From Bog-532 sp963775825 (GTDB taxonomy: Bacteria; Actinomycetota; Actinomycetes; Streptosporangiales; Streptosporangiaceae): DNA of 64,000 nt. The position numbers were made by a program, and so were the translations under genes. Under the pieces are notes generated by a model. It searched no databases. It saw only the letters and a program-made list of their open reading frames with translations, and was not told the origin of the DNA. Numbering within the stretch: position 1 is the stretch's first letter; each line of letters starts with the position of its first letter. The DNA lies in contig CAVZKY010000067.1 of the NCBI GenBank assembly GCA_963775825.1, forward strand, positions 1 through 64,000, read 5' to 3'. This document shows, piece by piece, positions 7,842 through 15,221 of this stretch.

Positions 7842-10053
7842 GTGGAAGGTCACCGCCTCGCACCGCTCCAGGGCGGCCGTAATCTATGTCCGCCAGTCGA
7901 CCCTGGTGCAGGTGGAACGCAACCGTGAGTCGACCGCCCGCCAGTACGACCTGGTCTCCCGGGCCCGCGAGCTGGGCTGGCCCCGCACCGCGGTGACGGT
8001 GATCGACGAGGACCTGGGCATCTCCGGTGCCTCGGCGGCCGGCCGGTCCGGGTTCGCGCAGCTGGCCGCCCAGGTCGGCATGGGCCAGGTCGGGATCGTG
8101 CTGTCCCTGGAGTGCTCGCGGCTGGCCCGCAACAACGCCGACTGGTACCGGCTTTTGGAGCTGGCCGCGATGACCGACACCCTCATCGCCGACGCCGACG
8201 GCGTCTATCATCCGGCGCTTGTCGACGACAGGCTGGTCCTGGGCATGAAGGGGACCCTGTCGGAAATGGAGCTGCATATTCTGCGGGCCAGGCTCGACGG
8301 CGCGATCCGGAACAAGGCCGCCCGCGGTGAGCTGCGCCGCGGGCTGCCCGTCGGGCTGGTCTGGGGCGAGGCCGACGGGGAGATCCTCAGGCATCCCGAC
8401 GAGGCGGTCACCGGCGTTATCACCGCGATCTTCGGCCGGTTCGCGGTGTGCGGGTCGGTGCGCGGGGTCTGGCTGTGGCTGCGGGATCAGGACCTGAAGT
8501 TCCCGCTGCAGCCCGGCGCTTACATCCGCGGATCTGAGATCATCTGGACCGAGCCGACCTACCACGCGGTGCACAACGTGCTGACCCACCCCGCCTACGC
8601 CGGCGCGTATACCTTCGGCCGCAGCCGGCAACAGCGGCTGGTCCGGGATGACGGGACCTTCCGGATCCGGCGCCGCGTGCTGCCCCAAGACCAGTGGGAG
8701 GTGCTGATCAAAGATCACCATGAGGGCTTCATCGACTGGGACACCTACCAGGCCAACCAGGCAAAGATCGCCCAGAACATCCGCCCGGCCGCGCATCAGC
8801 CCGGCACCGGCGCGGTCCGCGAAGGCTGTGCCTTGTGCCAGGGCCTGGCCACCTGCGGCACCTGCGGACGCAAGCTCGCCGTCTACTACGAGGGCAAGCA
8901 CAAGGCCACCCCCGGCTACTACTGCACCGGCACCGGCAACATGGTCGACGGCCGCGGCACCCGGCACCTGCGCGTCGGCGGCGTGGCCATCGATCAGGCC
9001 GTCACCAGCGCGTTCCTGGCCGCGCTGGAGCCCGTGGCGCTGCAGGCCTGCCTGGAAGCCGCCCGGCAGCTTGAACAAGGCCACGACGCCGCGCTTGAGC
9101 AGTGGCGCCGCCAGGTCGAGCAGGCCCGCTACCAGGCCGCAAAGGCTGAGCGCCGCTACCAGGCCGTCGACCCGGACAACCGGCTAGTCGCCCGCGGCCT
9201 GGAAGCCGCCTGGGAAAAAGCGCTCACCGAGCTGGCCGCCGCCGAGGCCGGGCTCGCCCGCCGCCAGGCCGCCCGGCCCGCCACGCTCACCGCCGCCGAG
9301 CGCGTCACCATCCTGGCCCTTGGCGATGACCTTCAAGCCGTCTGGGACGCGCCCACCACCACCGACAAGGACCGCAAGCAACTGCTGCGCACCCTGCTGG
9401 AGGAGGTGAACATCACCGTGCACCGTGACCAGGACTCCGGCCGCGCCGGCCTGGTCCTGCGGTGGAAAGGCGGAGCGATCACCGAGCTGGCCATCCCCAT
9501 CAAGCGCACCCCGCCCCGCCGACTGCGCACCGACGAGGACACCATCAGCCTGGTCCGCCGCCTGGCCGTGCACTACGACGACGCCAAGATCGCGTGGATC
9601 CTCAACCGGCAGCACCGCCGCACGCCCCGCGGAATGTCATACACCGCCGGTAGGGTCCAGGGACTGCGCCACTACTGGGGCATCCCGCGCCGCCAGGACA
9701 CCGCAGGCACCCAGGAAGGAAAGCTGCTCACCGTGGCCGACGCCGCCCGCGATCTAGGCCTGGCACCCTCCACGCTGCACCGCTGGCTCAGCGACGGGTT
9801 CATCGGCGGCGAGCAGCTCACCCCCGGCGCCCCCTGGCGGATCCGGCTCATCCCCGAAATCCGCGCCCTGTTCGTCGACGACGCCCCCGACGGCTGGCTG
9901 GCCATGCTGGAGGCCACCCTCGCCTACGGCGTCTCCCGCCAGACCATCATGCAACGTGTCAAGGACGGGCGGCTCCGCGCCGTCCACGTCCGCACCGGAC
10001 GCAGGAAAGGACTGCGTATCGAGCCCCCGGCAGCCCAGGACGGGCTGTTCTGA
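7834..10053 (+). CDS. Large serine recombinase
   Basis: This 739-residue protein has an N-terminal resolvase domain with the catalytic serine in YVRQS (S22) and the conserved SLECSRLARNNADWYRLLE segment. A recombinase domain follows (around THPAYAGAYTFG), then a zinc-ribbon with C-x2-C pairs (CALCQGLATCGTCGRK) and a long coiled-coil (residues about 400-490). The C-terminal part adds two MerR-like helix-turn-helix units (LLTVADAARDLGLAPSTLHR and a second near the end), unusual for phage integrases but common in this recombinase group. It should cut at AA-core attachment sites and integrate or excise the element. The frame is intact and the RBS lies within the preceding gene. Confidence 0.9.
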   Translation: MSEWKVTASHRSRAAVIYVRQSTLVQVERNRESTARQYDLVSRARELGWPRTAVTVIDEDLGISGASAAGRSGFAQLAAQVGMGQVGIVLSLECSRLARNNADWYRLLELAAMTDTLIADADGVYHPALVDDRLVLGMKGTLSEMELHILRARLDGAIRNKAARGELRRGLPVGLVWGEADGEILRHPDEAVTGVITAIFGRFAVCGSVRGVWLWLRDQDLKFPLQPGAYIRGSEIIWTEPTYHAVHNVLTHPAYAGAYTFGRSRQQRLVRDDGTFRIRRRVLPQDQWEVLIKDHHEGFIDWDTYQANQAKIAQNIRPAAHQPGTGAVREGCALCQGLATCGTCGRKLAVYYEGKHKATPGYYCTGTGNMVDGRGTRHLRVGGVAIDQAVTSAFLAALEPVALQACLEAARQLEQGHDAALEQWRRQVEQARYQAAKAERRYQAVDPDNRLVARGLEAAWEKALTELAAAEAGLARRQAARPATLTAAERVTILALGDDLQAVWDAPTTTDKDRKQLLRTLLEEVNITVHRDQDSGRAGLVLRWKGGAITELAIPIKRTPPRRLRTDEDTISLVRRLAVHYDDAKIAWILNRQHRRTPRGMSYTAGRVQGLRHYWGIPRRQDTAGTQEGKLLTVADAARDLGLAPSTLHRWLSDGFIGGEQLTPGAPWRIRLIPEIRALFVDDAPDGWLAMLEATLAYGVSRQTIMQRVKDGRLRAVHVRTGRRKGLRIEPPAAQDGLF

Positions 10054-10084
10054 CTAGCCACAATGAACAAGGGAGCAGTGTGAC

Positions 10085-10104
10085 TATGGATTCAAACAGG
10101 CTTT
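10085..10104. repeat. Right junction (attR) of the serine-recombinase element
   Basis: The element ends ATGGATTC-AA and the intron RT resumes with ACAGGCTTTGATGTC. The AA at 10094-10095 is the copy matching 6929-6930. The ATG at 10086-10088 with GGGAG at 10071-10075 forms an orphan start site that points out of the element. Confidence 0.65.
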
Positions 10105-10644
10105 GATGTCTCCTTCCACGACCCACTCATAGGAGCGGGAGGTGAAGTGGTGCACCTCGGCCACCGCGTCATGAGCCCGGCGATTCGGGCGGAACCCGTA
10201 CGAGCACGGGAGAAAATCCACCTCGAAAATCGGCTCCAGCACCAGCTTCAGGGAAGCTTGGGCCACCCGGTCCCGGATGGTCGCGATCCCCAGATAGCGG
10301 ACCTTACCGGCCGCCTTGGGGATCGCTCGCTGCCGGACCGGCAGAGGCTGGAAGGTACGGGCCTTCAAATCCGCCCGCAACTCCGCCAGGAACCCCTCCA
10401 CCCCGCGCTCAGCCTCGATGTAATGGGCGGTCTCACCGTCCACTCCGGCTGTGCGCGCTCCCTTGTTTCTCCGCACCCGATCCCACGCGACCAGCAAGAA
10501 CGCGGGATCGGCGACGAGATTGAACAGATCATCGAACCTGCGATGAGGATCATCACCGGCCCAGCGGTGCAGCTTGGCCTGAATCTCCAGTACCCGGCGC
10601 TCAGCTGAATACAGCCCAATGAACTCCGGTTCGCCGGTATTCAC
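10096..10644 (-). pseudogene. ltrA: Group II intron RT/maturase, N-terminal part
   Basis: The reading frame starts at GTG 10644, seven bases after AGGAGG. It runs FNLVADPAFLLVAWDRVRRN, then AGVDGETAHYIEAERGVEGF, PKAAGKVRYLGIATIRDRVA and CSYGFRPNRRAHDAV, the N-terminal and finger blocks of group II reverse transcriptases. It breaks off in VVEGDIKAC, the first catalytic-aspartate motif, exactly where the serine-recombinase element begins. The rest of the protein is at 5745-6928. The fragment alone cannot be active. Confidence 0.85.
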
Positions 10645-11239
10645 CGGCGGCCTCCTGGCCTTTCCTGACCTCTGCTGCTGACTTGCTGGCCCCCTTCGCC
10701 ATGTGCACGCCTCTCGCGTGCCCGGACTACTACGGGGCCTCCGCCCCCTCCCGCGCTTTCGGCCGACGACGGGCCTATCCCACGACCCCGGGTGGATCCC
10801 GGACAGCGGGAACGGCACGGGACGGTTCCCGTGTTCACTGCAAATCGATTGACCGGCTTGGCATCCAGCTCTGCTCCGGCAGCATCGCCACGGCTACGCC
10901 GCAGACCTTCACCGTGACCTTCCCACCGGCATCGCAAACCGGCTACGAAGTCGGCCGCCATCAAGCGGCCGTGCGCTGCACCCCGGCCCATATCCGCCAG
11001 ATTTGAGCCGGTGACACGCTTACGGAGCTTTACCACTGGTTCCTCTCGTATACCGTCCGATCTCGCTCGCCGGACCCGGCCCGTCTGGCAGTACCAAACC
11101 GTCCCGGCTTTGTCGGCGCTGCTTCCCGCCCTCCCCGGCGTCTCCCGGATCAGGCTGCGCCCAGCTCCCACCGGACTGCTGCGACAGCCCAGCGAGGAGG
11201 TCTTGCACCTCCCTCGATTTCCAGCGCCTCACGGCGCAC
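10645..11239 (-). ncRNA. Group II intron 5' RNA domains
   Basis: Before the RT start the minus strand contains GTGCGCC at the 5' boundary, the GGAGGTGCAAGACCTCC stem-loop and further GC-rich hairpins that fit domain I of a bacterial group II intron. Exon-binding loops cannot be assigned by eye. Confidence 0.55.
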
Positions 11240-11746
11240 TGCGACCTCACGTCGCAAAGAGCCGACTGATCTGTGCGGGCCAGCCGACTTGACAACCGCA
11301 GCGGAGATGCGCGCCGCCGTTATGCGCGAATAGCTACCTTTCAGTAACGGGTTGTTCATTACGCTATGTCATTCTGTGGAAGGTCGCTGGCATGGGGATC
11401 CCGACGCCGAGGGCGAAAGAACTCGAGCCGCTTCCCGCCATGGCCGTGCCCTCCTGAGCGGTCTCCCGGATTACGGTGCCTGCTGCGCGGTCTCCCGGAT
11501 CATGCGGGCGGGGTCCTTGTCCCGGCACGACAAGCCGGGCCCGGCCCAGTGCACCGCCGTCCGCGGCAGCGTGCCGCGGGCAGGGCCACACCTGGGGTTG
11601 GGCGGCCTGGTGGTAGCGGTAGGCGTACGATCTTGTGGCCTCGCAGGGCTCGCCGGGTTCCCGGGGCCACCCGGGCAGTGCGTGCCGGCGGGTGGGCAAG
11701 GTCGCGGGAACGTGCCGGCGCAGGTTCGGTTTGAGGAGGGCCGTCG
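11240..11746. promoter_or_regulatory. Long leader upstream of the tryptophanase gene
   Basis: This 500-bp gap holds no gene I can support. It contains a direct repeat of GCGGTCTCCCGGAT around 11460 and 11490 with a spacer of about 20 bases. A strong ribosome-binding site (GAGGAGGG) ends about five bases before the ATG at 11747. A regulated leader is possible but not shown. Confidence 0.35.
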
Positions 11747-13129
11747 ATGGCAGATGAGCCGTTCCGCACGATCATTGAGCCGTTCCGCATCCACTCGGTC
11801 GAGCCGATGCGGCTGACGACCCGGGCCGAGCGGGCAGCCGCCCTGGCCGCGGCGGGGTACAACCTGTTCGAGTTGCGGGCCGAGGACGTGCTGATCGACC
11901 TGCTCACCGACTCCGGCACCGGGGCGATGTCGGCCGAGCAGTGGGCCGGTATCCAGCGGGGCAACGAAGCCTACGCGGGATCTCCCTCGTTCGGGCGGTT
12001 CCGCGACGCGGTGAGGGGCCTGTTCCCGTTCCGGCACATCTTGCCCACGCACCAGGGCCGGGCCGCGGAGAAGATCTTGTTCACCGTGACCGGCGGCCCG
12101 GGCCGGGTCATCCCGAACAACATCCACTTCGACACCACCCGGGCCAACATCGAGTTCACCGGGGCGCAGGCCGTCGACCTGCCCATCCCGGAGGGCCTGC
12201 AGCCGTCGCTGCGGCACCCGTTCAAGGGCAACATGGACGTCGCGGCGCTGGACAGGCTGCTGGCCGAGCGGGCCGCCCATGTCCCGCTGGTGATGCTGAC
12301 CGTGACCAACAATTCCGGTGGCGGCCAGCCGGTCAGCCTGGCCAACATCCGGGCCGTCCGCGATGTCTGTGACCGCTACGGCAAGCCGCTGTTCCTGGAT
12401 GCCTGCCGGTTCGCGGAGAACGCGTGGTTCATCAAGACCGGCGAGCCCGGCTACGCCGCCGTCCCGGTCACCGCCATCGTCCGGGAGATGGCCGCCCTGG
12501 CCGACGGGATGACGATGTCGGCCAAGAAGGACCCGCTGGCTAACATCGGCGGCTGGCTGGCGCTCAACGACGATAGCCTGGCCGAGCAGTGCCGCACCCT
12601 GGAAATCCTCACCGAGGGCTTCCCCACCTACGGCGGGCTGGCCGGCCGCGACCTGGAGGCGATCGCCCAGGGCCTGACCGAATGCACCGACCATGACTAC
12701 CTGCGCTACCGGGTGCGCTCGATCGCCTACCTGGGCGAGGCGCTGGAGTCCGCGGGCGTGCCGGTCCTCGTCCCGTTCGGGGGCCACGCGGTCTTCATCG
12801 ACGCGCGGGCCATGCTGGCGCACCTGGACCCGCTGCGCTACCCCGGCCAGGCGCTGGCCTGCGCGCTGTATGAGGAAGGGGGAGTGCGGGCCTGCGAGAT
12901 CGGGACCGTCATGTTCGGCCTGCGGCCAGACGGCACCGAGGCCCCGGCCGCGATGGACCTGGTCCGTCTGGCCGTCCCCCGCCGCACCTACACCCAAAGC
13001 CACCTCGACTACGTGATCGAAGTCGTCACCCGGGTAGCCGACCGGACCGACGAGCTGCCCGGCATGCGCATCGTGTACCAGCCCCGGCAGCTGCGGCACT
13101 TCACCGCACGGTTCGCGCCGCTGCGCTGA
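11747..13129 (+). CDS. tnaA: Tryptophanase / beta-eliminating lyase
   Basis: This is a 460-residue fold-type I PLP enzyme of the tryptophanase/tyrosine phenol-lyase family. The cofactor lysine is in MTMSAKKDPLANIGG, and LFLDACRFAENAWFI carries the aspartate and arginine that hold PLP. The C-terminal segment YTQSHLDYVIEV and the EIGTVMFG stretch follow the tryptophanase rather than the tyrosine phenol-lyase pattern, where ERG supplies a substrate-specific arginine. It would cleave L-tryptophan to indole, pyruvate and ammonia in the cytoplasm. The start is set by GAGGAGGG just upstream. No tnaB-type permease or TnaC leader is adjacent. Related lyases acting on other amino acids cannot be excluded. 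Confidence 0.8.
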   Translation: MADEPFRTIIEPFRIHSVEPMRLTTRAERAAALAAAGYNLFELRAEDVLIDLLTDSGTGAMSAEQWAGIQRGNEAYAGSPSFGRFRDAVRGLFPFRHILPTHQGRAAEKILFTVTGGPGRVIPNNIHFDTTRANIEFTGAQAVDLPIPEGLQPSLRHPFKGNMDVAALDRLLAERAAHVPLVMLTVTNNSGGGQPVSLANIRAVRDVCDRYGKPLFLDACRFAENAWFIKTGEPGYAAVPVTAIVREMAALADGMTMSAKKDPLANIGGWLALNDDSLAEQCRTLEILTEGFPTYGGLAGRDLEAIAQGLTECTDHDYLRYRVRSIAYLGEALESAGVPVLVPFGGHAVFIDARAMLAHLDPLRYPGQALACALYEEGGVRACEIGTVMFGLRPDGTEAPAAMDLVRLAVPRRTYTQSHLDYVIEVVTRVADRTDELPGMRIVYQPRQLRHFTARFAPLR

Positions 13130-13468
13130 CCGAACCCAAGCCAGCACCAGCGGCGCCCGGTCACCCAGGCCGGGATCGCCGCGTCACCGGCGCGCATCGC
13201 CTGCTGATCACCCCTACTGCCCAGGCGGCTGTCATCGCGCGCCGTAACCGGACCGCGCCACCCAAGAGCCGCGCACTGCCGCCGATTTGCGCGGGAAACG
13301 GCCTTAGGCTCTGTGTAAGGCACCTACGTGCCGCGAGTAGGTGGTCCGGTGGCGTGCCGATGCTGGCAAGCTGGGGAAACCAGTCCAGGAAGGCAGTGTG
13401 GTCATCGGAGACCATTTTGCGCCCGGTGAAGAAGCTGAATGTACTGGCGGTCGATCGGCGGGATTAGG
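13130..13468. other. Intergenic, no gene seen
   Basis: The stretch after tnaA shows no coding frame with family features, no strong terminator hairpin and no RNA gene that I can recognise. Confidence 0.4.
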
Positions 13469-13777
13469 TCAGGCAGGAAGTGGTGCAACATCTTGCTGCC
13501 CGCCACGATCTGGGTCCGCGACGTGCTGACCTTTGGCGGCGATGATCTGCCATGCGATGTGCGCTGCTTGCCGGGCCGCATCGGGGTCCAGCGTGGTGAT
13601 GCGCAGCTTGCCGCCGCTACCGAGCTGGCGCACGGCGATTTCCTCTGCCGCCAGACGCCGGCACAACTGGTTGACGTAGGCCCGGTTCATTCCGGTGGCC
13701 GTGGCAACCTCGTCATCATCCATCGGCTCGGCGCTACCGGCAGGGACGATGTGCCCGATCATCCGTGCCACGGAGAC
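13469..13777 (-). CDS. Small winged-HTH-like protein
   Basis: A minus-strand frame from GTG 13777 (or ATG 13771) gives about 102 residues. The segment DDDEVATATGMNRAYVNQLC is a convincing helix-turn-helix, followed by RRLAAEEIAVRQLGSGGKLRI, which fits a wing. The C-terminus (AWQIIAAKGQHVADP) is of unknown type. No strong ribosome-binding site is visible. It lies at the left edge of the accretion island, so it may belong to an integrated element. It could be a control protein or a decayed fragment. Confidence 0.4.
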   Translation of the reverse strand, partial: VSVARMIGHIVPAGSAEPMDDDEVATATGMNRAYVNQLCRRLAAEEIAVRQLGSGGKLRITTLDPDAARQAAHIAWQIIAAKGQHVADPDRGGQQDVAPLPA

Positions 13778-13865
13778 GGGCGGCGGCCGATTCCGGTCGT
13801 ATTCGCAGGCCAGACGGCCACTTATGTCCGGCTATGTCCCGCCGTACAGTCCCGTCATCGCAACG

Positions 13866-13904
13866 CTAGTCTCTTGATCTTGAAATCTAGTCTCTTGATC
13901 TTGA
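13866..13904. repeat. Two 18-bp direct repeats beside the tRNA scar
   Basis: CTAGTCTCTTGATCTTGA occurs at 13866-13883 and again at 13887-13904, 21 bp apart, about 35 bp from the tRNA-Ala 3' fragment. The spacing of two helical turns suggests integrase arm-type or regulator binding sites. This is inferred from position only. Confidence 0.5.
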
Positions 13905-13937
13905 GAAGCGGCGCTCGAAATAACACGTTGAGCTGGG

Positions 13938-13979
13938 TGGAGCTATGGGGATTCGAACCCCAGACCTCCTCCATGCCAT
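13938..13979 (-). repeat. 3' half of tRNA-Ala(GGC): attachment-site scar
   Basis: On the minus strand the sequence runs from an anticodon loop (ATGGCAT) through GGAGG, a variable loop, a T-arm with TTCGAAT and the acceptor strand TAGCTCC plus A. The 5' half of the tRNA is absent. Integrases that use tRNA genes duplicate exactly this segment, from the anticodon loop to the 3' end, so this is probably an att site left by an integrated element. Confidence 0.65.
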
Positions 13980-13990
13980 CTAGGGGCAAA

Positions 13991-14100
13991 GTGGTCAATA
14001 GGGGTCGTTGACGCAGGTCGGAGGTCTGTATTGGTCATTTAGAGTCGTTGTCGTGCGGTGCGGTTGCTGCACTTTGCTGCTGCACCGACCTTCATGAAGT
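13991..14100 (+). repeat. att-like repeat, copy A
   Basis: This copy runs on from the tRNA-Ala fragment. It contains GGTCAAT, GCAGGTCGGAGGTCTG and GGTTGCTGCACTTTGCTGC. The same order of blocks recurs at 14878, 16494 and 17840. No coding frame fits. It separates the tRNA scar from the first small gene pair. Confidence 0.6.
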
Positions 14101-14209
14101 CCAGTCCACGACTCTTTGACCCCAGGCATCCCAATTAGCGAAATTAGCAGCGAAAGCTTGGCGTTGAGCTGCGCTTCGAGGTACGTGAGCATACGTGGAA
14201 GTCCGTACC

Positions 14210-14584
14210 TCAAAAACCTACAAGATAGTGGGAGACTAGGATCGCGGCGACCCCGATAACCAGAGCCACGACAGTGGCGAGTATCCATTCCCGGCGTCTA
14301 GCCTGGCGTTCCAGTGCTCCGAGTCTGGTTTCAAGTAGCCGGTCGAGAAAAGCATTCACGGCTGCGGCTTGAGTTTCGTTCATGCGCGCCAGCTCGGCTG
14401 CGTGCTCTGCTTGCGTCTGTGCCGTCGCCGCTTCTCCTGCGAGGGCTTGCACGAGAGCCGCCCTGGCTTCAATCTCTTTCTATAGCGAATCGAGCAAGCG
14501 CACTGCATAGGTGGCCGTGTCCGCGACGATCGCGGCTCTCTGCTCCAATGGCGCCCGCAGTGCAGCCCTCAGGCTTCGTCTCAC
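14210..14584 (-). pseudogene. Small coiled-coil membrane protein gene with internal stop
   Basis: A frame starting at GTG 14584, overlapping the stop of the upstream gene by GTGA, reads LRAALRAPLEQRAAIVADTA and meets a TAG at 14482-14480. It then continues in the same frame to 14210 with KEIEARAALVQALAGEAATA, a long helical segment and a final membrane helix (ILATVVALVIGVAAILVSHY). The single in-frame amber codon splits an otherwise continuous protein of about 124 residues. Either it is a recent nonsense mutation, or the part from GTG 14452 (80 residues) is made alone. I know no family for it. Confidence 0.5.
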
Positions 14585-14808
14585 GTCGGAGTCGTCCTGG
14601 CAAACTCGGCGAGCCACTCCGGACCTAGGGCCTTCACGACCCAGCCAGGCAACTGGTCTTCATGTGCGTAGCGTTGCAGCCCGTCGCTGTCGGTCACCAC
14701 GTAGGTACGAACTCCATGAGTGTTGGCAGCCTCGATCGCCCATTCCTCGGAATCCAGGTTAGAGCTACTGCGATCCTCAGGCGGAGAGTCAATACCGCTG
14801 GTGTTCAT
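14581..14808 (-). CDS. Small acidic hypothetical protein
   Basis: This 75-residue protein begins with an ATG at 14808 and contains SEEWAIEAANTHGVRTYVVT and DQLPGWVVKALGPEWLAEFA. It has no membrane helix or signal. Its stop overlaps the GTG start of the downstream coiled-coil membrane gene, so the two form a coupled pair on the minus strand between repeat copies A and B. The pair could be a small two-component system such as a toxin and antidote, but no motif shows it. Confidence 0.45.
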   Translation of the reverse strand: MNTSGIDSPPEDRSSSNLDSEEWAIEAANTHGVRTYVVTDSDGLQRYAHEDQLPGWVVKALGPEWLAEFARTTPT

Positions 14809-14877
14809 GGTTAAAGTGAACTACACGCTACCGCGTGCACGCTATGGTCCCTTAGCTGCCCGGACAACGAGACCAAG

Positions 14878-15022
14878 TTGACCTTCTCGGTGTGAACGAG
14901 TGGCAGGAAGGTCGATAACGGTCATCTGCGCAGGCCGGAGAGTTGATGGCGGGTGATGGTGGGCACTTGGAGGCAATGTGGTTGCTGCCGTTTGCTGCTG
15001 CCGTACGCCGGTCATGATCACT
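14878..15022 (+). repeat. att-like repeat, copy B
   Basis: The copy begins GACCTTCTCGGTGTGAACGA, then GAGTGGCAGGAAGGTC, CGCAGGCCGGAG and GTTGCTGCCGTTTGCTGCTG. It is closest to copy D (17840), with which it also shares the tail ending in CACTCGCTTG. It separates the small gene pair from the PIN-like gene. Confidence 0.65.
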
Positions 15023-15221
15023 CGCTTGTAAACGTAGTACCACCAGCTGGTTCGACAGCAGGGTTGCTGTACTCAGCTCGACCGTCTCGACGTTGCTTCA
15101 GAACCAGGTCCGCGGCCGTGACCGTCACTCTCGCCGTCGCCTTTGATGTGTTACGTTAAAGCGTCAGTTCGGTTGTCCGTCACTGCTGGCAGGACCGATA
15201 TGGACCTGATAAAATAGTGTC

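Larger units (their letters stand above)
6931..10095 (+). mobile_element. Serine-recombinase element inserted in the group II intron RT
   Basis: This 3,165-bp element carries four plus-strand genes in one tightly packed operon ending in a large serine recombinase. Its ends are defined by the disrupted RT frame on both sides and share only an AA dinucleotide, the normal core size for serine integrases. There are no inverted terminal repeats, as expected for this class. In the circular form the right end (RBS GGGAG at 10071, ATG at 10086) becomes joined in frame to the first gene. I see no cargo other than the operon itself. Confidence 0.75.
5675..11239 (-). mobile_element. Group II intron interrupted by a serine-recombinase element
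   Basis: The 5' end on the minus strand begins GTGCGCCGTGAGG at 11239, matching the GUGYG consensus, and is followed by stem-loops of domain I. An ORF with reverse transcriptase, maturase and HNH domains starts at 10644. Domain V is 5746-5712 and a domain VI hairpin is 5708-5675. A 3,165-bp foreign element (6931-10095) splits the ORF; without it the intron would be about 2.4 kb, the normal size. The exact 3' end is uncertain by a few bases. The RT also carries a frameshift near 6345, so the intron can no longer make its own maturase. Confidence 0.75.

Noticed and set aside
11747..13129. Tyrosine phenol-lyase instead of tryptophanase
   Set aside because: The ERG arginine segment of tyrosine phenol-lyase reads EIG here, and the YTQSHLDYVIE ending follows tryptophanase; kept only as an alternative.
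11471..13147. 558-codon minus-strand frame opposite tnaA
   Set aside because: The plus strand encodes an unmistakable tryptophanase with ribosome-binding site; the reverse frame has no domain.
13148..13980. CRISPR array near the 18-bp direct repeats
   Set aside because: Only two copies, no spacers of regular length and no cas genes.
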